Source of the DNA: Bacteroidales bacterium UBA1219
Lineage (GTDB): Bacteria; Bacteroidota; Bacteroidia; Bacteroidales; P3
Direction: 5' to 3'
DNA length: 15,005 nucleotides
Assembly (NCBI GenBank): GCA_002309295.1
Contig: DBXF01000038.1
Span: forward strand, 1-15,005
In this document: positions 5,825 to 11,832 of the stretch, in pieces
Numbering within the stretch: the first letter of the stretch is position 1
Layout of the letters: the number at the start of each line of letters is the position of its first letter
Program-made: the position numbers and the translations under genes
The notes under the pieces: model-generated
What the model was told of the DNA's origin: nothing
What the model saw: only the letters and a program-made list of their open reading frames with translations
Database searches by the model: none

Positions 5825-6078
5825 CTGTAATCCTCTTTTTTTGTTTTAGTTACCAAGCAGATAAAAGAAAGTGCTTCGGGACGAAGTGTGCGCAACATCT
5901 TACAATCATGGGCAATGCGTTCAAGGCCATAATAATCTCGGACAAGACACCAATCCTCCAATTCGCCATACTCCAGCACACGCTGAATCAACTGTCCAGA
6001 GTTTGCCTCCAAGTCGAATTGTTCTTTATCAATATCCCAAAACAGATGCTTTGAAAGCTGTTCTATCATCGTTTTCAT
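5779..6078 (-). CDS. Small partner of the nucleotidyltransferase, possible antitoxin
   Basis: A 99-residue protein, MKTMIEQLSKHLFWDIDKEQ..., with a central LIQRVLEYGELEDWCLVRDYYG segment and an ending DYRCYTFRQSTPTLWNS. I recognise this layout (FWD-x-D start, RVLEYG-x-x-EDW, YYG-x-E-R-I, C-terminal EDYRCYT) as that of a short conserved protein regularly found directly upstream of AbiEii-like nucleotidyltransferases in Bacteroidota and other phyla. It has no visible DNA-binding wing or enzyme motif. Position, small size and the 46-base overlap with the transferase gene suggest that it is the cognate antitoxin or a required partner. It is AT-rich like its neighbour. No TAnnTTTG promoter was found in the 71 bases upstream. 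Confidence 0.75.
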   Translation of the reverse strand: MKTMIEQLSKHLFWDIDKEQFDLEANSGQLIQRVLEYGELEDWCLVRDYYGLERIAHDCKMLRTLRPEALSFICLVTKTKKEDYRCYTFRQSTPTLWNS

Positions 6079-6097
6079 CTGTTGTTACTATAAATAG

Positions 6098-6129
6098 AAG
6101 CCGGAAGTCCCTCTCGGAGCCTCCGGCTT
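6098..6129 (-). terminator. Hairpin after the EF-G-like gene
   Basis: AAGCCGGA (6098-6105) pairs with TCCGGCTT (6122-6129), giving 8 pairs with a 16-base loop, 20 bases past the stop of the 6150 gene. On the minus strand it is followed by CTATTTATAG, a weak T tract. It could also attenuate transcription into the toxin-antitoxin pair. Confidence 0.55.
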
Positions 6130-6149
6130 GGTGGTTTTCAGAATAAATA

Positions 6150-8282
6150 CTATTCCTCTTCGGCTGCCGATTCTTCGTAGGCTTTGAGCAGTGCCTGCTG
6201 AACATCGGTGGGAACGAGTTCGTAGCCGCTGAAGGTCATGGTGAAAGTACCGCGACCGCTGGTGAGCGAGCTCAGGGCGGTGCAGTAACGGTTCATCTCG
6301 GCCAACGGAGCTTTAGCTCTGAGGGTGGTGTATTTGCCTTCGGCGTCCATACCCATAACGATGGCACGGCGGCCCTGAAGGTCGGTCATCACGCCTCCCT
6401 GGCTTTCGGTGGGAACGGTAACGGCGATGTCGTAGATAGGTTCCTTGATCTTGGGAGCGGCCTGTTTGAAGGCTTCGCGGAAAGCGGTACGTCCTGCAAT
6501 CTTGAAAGCGGTTTCGTTGGAGTCAACGGGGTGCATCTTACCGTCGTAGATGTTCACCACGATGTCGCGGGCGTAGGAACCTGTAAGAGGGCCTTGCTCC
6601 ATCTTTTCCATGATACCCTTGAGGATAGCGGGCATGAAACGTGCGTCGATGCTACCGCCTACGATACAGTTGTTGAACACCAGCTTGCCGCCCCATTCCA
6701 GCGGATATTCCTGAGTGTCGCGGATGGGATACTTGGTTTGGTTGGGCATACCATCGTAGTAAGGTTCGATGAGCATGTGCACTTCGCCGAACTGACCGCT
6801 ACCGCCGGACTGTTTTTTGTGACGGTACATAGCTTCGGCGCTCTTGGTGATGGTTTCACGATAAGGAATATTGGGAGCTGTGAAGTTTACAGCCAGTTTG
6901 TACTGGTTTTCGAAATACCACTTCACGGTATTGAGGTGCAGTTCGCCCTGACATCCGAGGATGGTCTGACGAAGCTCGCGGCTGTTCTCCAGAGTGAGGC
7001 TGCGGTCGTAGGTAACGATGTCTTTCAGAGCGGCGCCCACTTTTTCGTCGTCGCTGCTGTTGGCGGCCTTCACTGCTACGGTGTAGATAGGAGTCGGGAA
7101 CTCGATTTCGCAAACCACATCGTCGGTGTTCTTGGCGGTGGTAAGTGTATGGTTGATTTTCACATCTTTCAGCTTAATGGTGCAGATGATGTCGCCTGCT
7201 TCGGCTTTCTCGATTTTCTGACGGTTTTTGCCGGCGCAGATGAGAATCTGCGACAGACGTTCCTTACTTTGGTTGACGCTGTTAACAAGGTCCATGGCTT
7301 CGGTAACTACGCCGTCCATGATTTTGATGTACGAAAGTTCGCCGAGGTGCTGTTCGTTGGCAGCTTTGAAAACGAAAGCTATGGTGGGGTTGGCCACGTC
7401 GTAACCAACGGTCTTGCCGGCTTTGGTCTTGGGTTTGTCTATCACTTCGCAAGGAGCGGGAACGTTGTCGTTGATGAATTCGAGCAAACGGGCAACACCC
7501 ATATTTTCTTTTGCCGATGTGCAAAGGATGGGGAATATGTCGCGTTTGTCGAGAGCCAGTTTCAGGGCTTTGGTGAGGTCTTCGTGCGAGAGGTCGCCGT
7601 CCTCGAAATATTTTTCCATCAGTTCGTCGTCGGCAGCGGCGGCTTCCTCAACGAGGGCCATGCGCATCTCTTCGGCTTTGGAAGCTTGGTCGGCGGGAAT
7701 GTCGCTCATCTCCACTTTGTCGCCTTTGAAAGTGAGCTGTTTGTTAAGCACTATGTCGATAACGCTGTTAAATCCTACGCCCTGATTTACAGGATATTGG
7801 ATAACGGTGCATTTGGGTCCGAAGAAATCTTTCAGCTGGGCCACAGCTTCGTCGAAGTTGGCTTTTTCGGCGTCGAGCTGGTTGACGGCGAAAATCATGG
7901 GCATGTGCATTTTCTGCGAATAGCGATGGGCTATCTCTGTTCCCACTTCGATGCCGTTCTGTGCGTTGACCACAACCACGGCAGTCTCCACTGCGCTGTA
8001 GGCGGCCACGAGTTCGCCCTGGAAATCGGCGAAACCCGGAACATCGAGGATGTTGATTTTCTTGCCGCCGAACTCGCTGTACAGCAAGCTAGTGGATACC
8101 GAGTTCTTTCTGTCGATCTCTATCTCACGATAGTCGGAAATAGTGTTTTTGTCATCAACGGTGCCACGACGATTCACAACGCCGCCGTTGAAGGCCATAG
8201 CTTCGGCCAAAGTTGTCTTTCCCGATTTTGCACCTCCTACAAGGGCAATATTGCGGATTTCTGATGTCTTGTATACTTTCAT
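6150..8282 (-). CDS. EF-G-like translational GTPase (elongation factor G paralogue)
   Basis: A 710-residue protein with the five-domain outline of elongation factor G: GTPase domain (about 1-290), domain II (about 300-390), then the domain III-V part with SGGSGQFGEVHMLIEP (domain IV entry) and GRRAIVMGMDAEG (domain V). It is probably the second EF-G paralogue of the Bacteroidota rather than the main translocase, because its GTPase motifs deviate. The P-loop is GGAKSGKTT (16-24) instead of the canonical HxDxGKT. The G3 motif is DVPGFADF with F84 where EF-G has the catalytic histidine. G4 is NQLD (134-137) instead of NKxD. Paralogues of this class, such as FusA2 and Thermus EF-G-2, also lack the histidine. 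It has its own promoter at 8446-8476 with a leader of about 155 bases. Its exact role is not known. Confidence 0.9.
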   Translation of the reverse strand: MKVYKTSEIRNIALVGGAKSGKTTLAEAMAFNGGVVNRRGTVDDKNTISDYREIEIDRKNSVSTSLLYSEFGGKKINILDVPGFADFQGELVAAYSAVETAVVVVNAQNGIEVGTEIAHRYSQKMHMPMIFAVNQLDAEKANFDEAVAQLKDFFGPKCTVIQYPVNQGVGFNSVIDIVLNKQLTFKGDKVEMSDIPADQASKAEEMRMALVEEAAAADDELMEKYFEDGDLSHEDLTKALKLALDKRDIFPILCTSAKENMGVARLLEFINDNVPAPCEVIDKPKTKAGKTVGYDVANPTIAFVFKAANEQHLGELSYIKIMDGVVTEAMDLVNSVNQSKERLSQILICAGKNRQKIEKAEAGDIICTIKLKDVKINHTLTTAKNTDDVVCEIEFPTPIYTVAVKAANSSDDEKVGAALKDIVTYDRSLTLENSRELRQTILGCQGELHLNTVKWYFENQYKLAVNFTAPNIPYRETITKSAEAMYRHKKQSGGSGQFGEVHMLIEPYYDGMPNQTKYPIRDTQEYPLEWGGKLVFNNCIVGGSIDARFMPAILKGIMEKMEQGPLTGSYARDIVVNIYDGKMHPVDSNETAFKIAGRTAFREAFKQAAPKIKEPIYDIAVTVPTESQGGVMTDLQGRRAIVMGMDAEGKYTTLRAKAPLAEMNRYCTALSSLTSGRGTFTMTFSGYELVPTDVQQALLKAYEESAAEEE

Positions 8283-8445
8283 CTGCTCTTTAGATATTGT
8301 GTTATTTATTGCGTTTTTTTATTTTCAAAATATAAGGCACGGCCGTTTTTGGCGGCTCGCACACTCGTCAATCTCATATATAAAAACCTATTAAACAATG
8401 TATTGCACTATTAAACAAGGCTTTATATGCGGATTTTTGAGGTAG

Positions 8446-8476
8446 CAAATTTACGATTTTTTTTGCAATTATGCAA
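8446..8476 (-). promoter_or_regulatory. Bacteroidota promoter of the EF-G-like gene
   Basis: On the minus strand TTG (8474-8476), 20 bases, TAAATTTG (8446-8453), followed by C. This is the closest match to the full Bacteroidota consensus in the window. The -33 TTG lies in a small palindrome, TTGCA-TAAT-TGCAA. Confidence 0.72.
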
Positions 8477-8533
8477 GAAAAAATTTGAAAAAGAACACGA
8501 ATTGTACAGATTGCAGTAAATCTTTTTTGTTTA

Positions 8534-8595
8534 TCCTTTTCGCCTTCGGCTCAAGAGATCTTGTAAATCTTGTAAATTCAGTTCGCTTCGCTCAC
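8534..8595 (+). repeat. Dispersed intergenic repeat, copy D
   Basis: Blocks in order: TCCTTTTCGCCTTCGGCTC, AAGAGATCTTGTAAATCTTG, TAAATTCAG, GTTCGCTTCGCTCAC. The core is nearly identical to copy A and the end block to copy C. Confidence 0.8.
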
Positions 8596-8727
8596 ATTCT
8601 TGGTGTAGCCTACGGCTAGAAATCATACAAATCCGCACAAATCTTTCAAATTATATTTGTTTGATTTGGTAAGATTTGAGAGATTTCTGCCCGCAGGGCA
8701 AGAAAAGTCCGAACTCCGAGTACCGAA

Positions 8728-9189
8728 TTATAAACAACATAGCACAATTCTCACGGACAGTCCGTAGCAACGATTGTCGTGGGACGTGTCCAATTCACCA
8801 TGGTGGAAGAATAGATACCACGCGTTGTCCGCACCATTGGGCGTGGACGACCAATAGTAGCCGCCGGAACCCACGCCGTCCACATTGCCATCGAAATTGC
8901 GGCCGCCCGCTGCGGGCAAAAACACGAAACTGCCGTTGGGACCCACCACTTTAAAGCCTCTGCCCTCCCATATCCATTCGCAATAGTCTCTCAGCTCGTC
9001 GAGCTGTGCTTTGGTAGGCAAACTGTTTCCGAAACTTTTCAAAGCTTCATCGTATGTATAAAAGCCGGACTCGTTTGTTGACTTCCATAGTGTGCCGCTG
9101 GGCAGACCCAAGTCAACAAACTGAGACATCTGTGCGCTCACCGAAAGGGAAAGAAGGCACATCGCACTTAAAAACAGTATCTTTTTCAT
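8728..9189 (-). CDS. Secreted 'VDLGLPSGTLW...YWSSTP' protein, probable DGR target
   Basis: A 153-residue exported protein, paralogue of the 2779-3324 product. It has a type I signal peptide (MKKILFLSAMCLLSLSVSA, cut before QMSQ). After that come FVDLGLPSGTLWKSTNESGFYTYDEALKSFGNSLPTKAQLDEL, a PNGSFVFLPAAG block and GGYYWSSTPNGADNAWYLFF, ending in RCYGLSVRIVLCCL. It lacks the lipobox and linker of its paralogue, so it would be soluble in the periplasm or released, unless carried by a partner. The C-terminal segment differs from the paralogue at clustered surface-type positions while its silent sites match. The last residues (LCCL) depart from the paralogue's LVQD. Downstream of the stop lies a short TTCGG-type tract. 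It could share a transcript with the 9246 gene, 56 bases upstream. Confidence 0.8.
   Translation of the reverse strand: MKKILFLSAMCLLSLSVSAQMSQFVDLGLPSGTLWKSTNESGFYTYDEALKSFGNSLPTKAQLDELRDYCEWIWEGRGFKVVGPNGSFVFLPAAGGRNFDGNVDGVGSGGYYWSSTPNGADNAWYLFFHHGELDTSHDNRCYGLSVRIVLCCL
8752..8910 (-). other. Candidate DGR variable region 2
   Basis: The C-terminal coding part of the 8728 gene, collinear with 2797-2955. In the 33 codons at 8818-8916 against 2863-2961 there are 17 differences at first or second positions and 3 at third positions. Six consecutive codons nearer the 3' end (GAC ACG TCC CAC GAC AAT, against GTC ATG TAC TAC TAC GCT) keep every third base and change at each codon. Confidence 0.6.
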
Positions 9190-9245
9190 TGTTTTGATTC
9201 AGAAATAATTAAAATTAACGTGTGTAAAAAAAACAATGTTTATGG

Positions 9246-9866
9246 CTAATCTGCCCTAACCGATTGATAACCAACAACAAACATATTGAAGATAGAACGT
9301 TCAGCAATCGGGTTGTTCCAATCTATTTTATATTTAATTTCATTACCTTTATCTGTGTAATATTCATAATTATATGCTCCAATAGCCTCCCACAACAAAG
9401 TGCCGTCCAGCTCATACAACCCAATATATTCTGGACACCCGAGTCCACAACAATAACTGGCTCCATAAATAGAATAGTACAGCCGATTATCGCATTTGTG
9501 CACTTCAATATCGAAAATAGGAGTCGTTTGTATCCGTATTTCTTTTGATTTGTACTTGTGCTTGTGAAAAGGAATTTTGTCCGAATTTCTTTTCGCTACA
9601 ACAGAATCATTTATGATAAAATAAGCAGTTTGTGAAATGATAATTGGGGATATGAAATTGTATTTTCCGCACATCTCATCCAAAGTGTCATTGTAGTAGC
9701 GCGTCTCTAATATCAACGAATGGCTTTTATCTGCCGAAATTTTCAATTTTTTAGTTTTAATTGAATTTTGAGCACTCAATGCACTTGCACTTAAAAGCAT
9801 CACCAAAACACATTGCAACACAAGCATTGCGTTTTGTTTTCCCCCTTGTAAATAAAGTTTCAACAT
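9246..9866 (-). CDS. Unrecognised exported protein
   Basis: I do not recognise a family. The 206-residue product has a hydrophobic signal segment (MLVLQCVLVMLLSASALSA, cut before QNS). Its mature part is basic and Ser/Lys-rich at first, then has a cysteine cluster YCCGLGC (about residues 138-144) and an aromatic C-terminal part (IGAYNYEYYTDKG). ATG 9866 is kept because it gives the signal peptide its positive residues (K3, K10), but an internal ATG at 9827 starts right at the hydrophobic segment and is a real alternative. The first codons also lie in a tandem tract (9853-9886). It starts 20 bases after the stop of the thioredoxin-fold gene, so co-transcription with it is likely. The sequence is AT-rich relative to its neighbours. 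Confidence 0.68.
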   Translation of the reverse strand: MLKLYLQGGKQNAMLVLQCVLVMLLSASALSAQNSIKTKKLKISADKSHSLILETRYYNDTLDEMCGKYNFISPIIISQTAYFIINDSVVAKRNSDKIPFHKHKYKSKEIRIQTTPIFDIEVHKCDNRLYYSIYGASYCCGLGCPEYIGLYELDGTLLWEAIGAYNYEYYTDKGNEIKYKIDWNNPIAERSIFNMFVVGYQSVRAD

Positions 9867-9886
9867 TCAACACTAAACTTTCAACT
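9853..9886 (-). repeat. Tandem tract after the 9887 gene stop
   Basis: On the minus strand the TAA of the upstream gene is followed by AGTTGAAAGTTTAGTGTTGA and further TGTTGAAAC-like units. It overlaps the possible start of the 9246 gene. Confidence 0.65.
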
Positions 9887-11365
9887 TTATTTCTCGTATT
9901 CCTTTTTATTAAGGTATTTGATTTCTTCCATGCCTTTCTCGTCTTTCTGGCGGATAAGCGGGGCCACGAGGAAGCCTTCGGCGGGCATCAGGGCGTGGAG
10001 GTTCTGAATCTTGCCTTCGGGGTCGATAAGCACGAAACGGGGGTAGGTATAGACGCTGAACTGGCGCAGCAGCTCGAAATTGTTGTTGAAATGCAGCCAG
10101 GTCCAACGGGTGTATTTCTCGCTGTTTTTGGAGTTGCGAAGGAAATGGTAGAATTTCTGGAACTCGCGGTCGCAGGAGATGGTCACGAAATCCAAGTCGC
10201 AGGTCTTGGTGATGGTGTCGTAGAAATGCGCCATGGTCTCTATCTCGCTCAGCGACGAAGGTTCGCCCACACGCACGAAACTCAGGTAAACCCATTTGCC
10301 GCGGAATTTGTCGAGGCTCACCATCTTTTTGTCCACATCGGGCAGCTCCACGGCAACCTTGGCGGTGGCGGCGTCCTGCGCGCGTTCGAAATTCTTCACC
10401 AGATTGTCGGCAATGGGCTTGTGCTCCTTGAATTTGGTGTTGCTCACCAGACGTTTCAGCATCTCTATCACGGAAGTGGAGTTGTAGTTGCGGAAATCGT
10501 AGTACGACTCCTTCAGCGCTATGATGGCCGCCAGCTCGCGCACCTGCTCGTTGCGCAGTATCTCGTTGGTGCCGATGGAGTCGATGTAGGTGTGCACGTC
10601 GAGGTTGTCGATCCAGTCGGAGAGACGCTCGATAGGCACGTTTTTCATGCCTTTGCTGATGACGTGCGAATAGATGGAGCAGAACAGCGACATATAGTTT
10701 TCGTCGTAGTACATGATGGGTTTCTGGGCTATATATTTGTCCACCATCTTTTTACGGCTTTCGTAGCCGAAGGCGAAACGCATCTCGGCCAGCTTGTATT
10801 CGCGGTAACGGTCGAAATACTGGTTGCCGGTGGCGGGCACCATTCTCTCAATGTCCATAATAAGGGTATCCACATATTTGCGGTTGGCGCGATAGCGTTT
10901 GTCGAGCGAGCGGCTGTATTTCTGCAACAGCACCGACGCCACGCTGTCGAAACGGGCAATGGAGAAATTGATGTCGGTGGCGGGCAGGTTTTGGAACACC
11001 ACGGGCAGTGCCTCGCCGGCAAGGTAGATATTCTCCTTTTCGTCAAGATTCCAGTCGAAAGTGGGGATGGCAACCTCGTAGGTGCGCGAAGGCTCCACGT
11101 AGAACGACTGCGAGTAGTTTTCCACCTGCAGGAACACCAGCGCGGGGTAGTTGAAATAGGCCGACAGCTCGAAAGTGCGGCCGTCGCGGATGGTGTCGGT
11201 GGCCAGCAGCACCTCGTTCATCGAAATGACATCGGAGTAGCGGAAAAGCTGTATGACCTTGCCGCCCGCGTTGGCGGCGGTACCTTTTATTGTCACGTTG
11301 GGCGTCTGGGCGAAAAGTCCGCAGAAAGCACCCACTGCAAGAGCGAAAAAGAGTATTCGTTTCAT
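9887..11365 (-). CDS. Exported thioredoxin-fold protein lacking the CxxC motif
   Basis: A 492-residue periplasmic or membrane-associated protein. A signal peptide (MKRILFFALAVGAFCGLFA, cut before QTP) is followed by a beta-rich N-terminal domain (about 20-125) of the type often joined to Bacteroidota TlpA-like proteins, a long helical middle region (about 130-330) and a C-terminal thioredoxin-like domain (about 335-475). In that domain KWVYLSFVRVGEPSSLSEIE aligns with the usual ...VYLDFWATWCGPC..., but E368 and S371 stand where the two cysteines belong. The cis-proline region is kept (YPRFVLIDPEGKI, P442). It is therefore unlikely to be a disulfide reductase and may be a binding or scaffold protein. 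The start is ATG 11365, and a -7 element lies about 75 bases upstream. Confidence 0.85.
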   Translation of the reverse strand: MKRILFFALAVGAFCGLFAQTPNVTIKGTAANAGGKVIQLFRYSDVISMNEVLLATDTIRDGRTFELSAYFNYPALVFLQVENYSQSFYVEPSRTYEVAIPTFDWNLDEKENIYLAGEALPVVFQNLPATDINFSIARFDSVASVLLQKYSRSLDKRYRANRKYVDTLIMDIERMVPATGNQYFDRYREYKLAEMRFAFGYESRKKMVDKYIAQKPIMYYDENYMSLFCSIYSHVISKGMKNVPIERLSDWIDNLDVHTYIDSIGTNEILRNEQVRELAAIIALKESYYDFRNYNSTSVIEMLKRLVSNTKFKEHKPIADNLVKNFERAQDAATAKVAVELPDVDKKMVSLDKFRGKWVYLSFVRVGEPSSLSEIETMAHFYDTITKTCDLDFVTISCDREFQKFYHFLRNSKNSEKYTRWTWLHFNNNFELLRQFSVYTYPRFVLIDPEGKIQNLHALMPAEGFLVAPLIRQKDEKGMEEIKYLNKKEYEK

Positions 11366-11439
11366 AACTGACGTAAAAATTTCGTTATCAATAAATTAAA
11401 CACTACAACAGGACTTTTTCACCCATTGTAACACAACCG

Positions 11440-11447
11440 CAAATTTA
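11440..11447 (-). promoter_or_regulatory. Candidate -7 element for the 9887-11365 gene
   Basis: On the minus strand TAAATTTG followed by C is a perfect -7 element 75 bases upstream of ATG 11365. The position 20 bases further upstream reads CGG, so the -33 part is weak. Confidence 0.5.
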
Positions 11448-11577
11448 CACAAAAAAAATGACTTTTTCCGCCCACCCACATATTTTTTTGAACACCAACG
11501 GCTTAATTATTTTGAACACGACCCACGCAATAACTTCCACCTTGCAGCGTTATTTTACTTTCAAAAGTCCCAAAATC

Positions 11578-11814
11578 ATGCTCACCCTCGACACCTCCGA
11601 AATGTGCTCTCACCTGCGGAAAAAGCTGTTCGACAGCGACGGCATCTACCACCCTATCTGGACCGCTATGCAGGACGACCCCGAGCTCACCGCCGTGGTA
11701 CGCTCGCGACAGCTGCACATCTACCGCAACAGCAAGAAAATCCTTGTACTTGCCGGAAAATCCGCACCGAAAATCATCAGGGAAGACAAAATTTGCGAAA
11801 TATTGAAACAATAA
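11578..11814 (+). CDS. Small conserved-looking protein, possibly truncated
   Basis: A 78-residue protein, MLTLDTSEMCSHLRKKLF..., with a central IYHPIWTAMQDDPELTAVVRSRQLHIYRNSKKILVL. I cannot name a family with certainty. The pattern of W, a D-x-x-L step, an R-x-x-x-x-x-I-Y strand and then KK-x-L-x-L recalls from memory the opening of longer Bacteroidota proteins of nuclease-like type, in which case this would be an N-terminal remnant. The ORF is open back to 11458, but the upstream 40 codons look non-coding (low-complexity, overlapping the promoter region of the divergent gene). The next gene begins 18 bases after the stop, so the two may be co-transcribed. Confidence 0.6.
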   Translation: MLTLDTSEMCSHLRKKLFDSDGIYHPIWTAMQDDPELTAVVRSRQLHIYRNSKKILVLAGKSAPKIIREDKICEILKQ

Positions 11815-11832
11815 TCCAAACGCCTTCCAACT

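Larger units (their letters stand above)
8283..8727. other. 445-base gap: promoter, leader and repeats, no gene
   Basis: From right to left the gap holds small hairpins (TGCCC-GCA-GGGCA at about 8688-8700 and TAGCC-TAC-GGCTA at about 8607-8619), AT-rich sequence with TTTGATTTGGTAAGATTTGAG, dispersed repeat D (8534-8595), the promoter of the EF-G-like gene (8446-8476), and a leader of about 155 bases before ATG 8282. I see no riboswitch-like or leader-peptide pattern in the leader that I can defend. Confidence 0.65.

Noticed and set aside
6531..8264. Plus-strand ORF of 577 codons opposite the EF-G-like gene
   Set aside because: Antisense shadow of a clear translational GTPase; the product has no domain features.
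2779..9189. Template repeat or reverse transcriptase of the DGR inside the window
   Set aside because: Both strands were read for another YWSSTP-type segment and for the YxDD motif of reverse transcriptases in all listed proteins; none was found.
9761..11371. Plus-strand ORF of 536 codons opposite the thioredoxin-fold gene
   Set aside because: It is the antisense shadow of a gene with a signal peptide and a recognisable fold. Its product is rich in His, Val and Gly without any motif, typical of antisense frames.
11458..11577. Upstream 40 codons of the small gene at 11578
   Set aside because: The segment overlaps the promoter region of the divergent gene and looks non-coding; ATG 11578 starts the part with protein-like composition.
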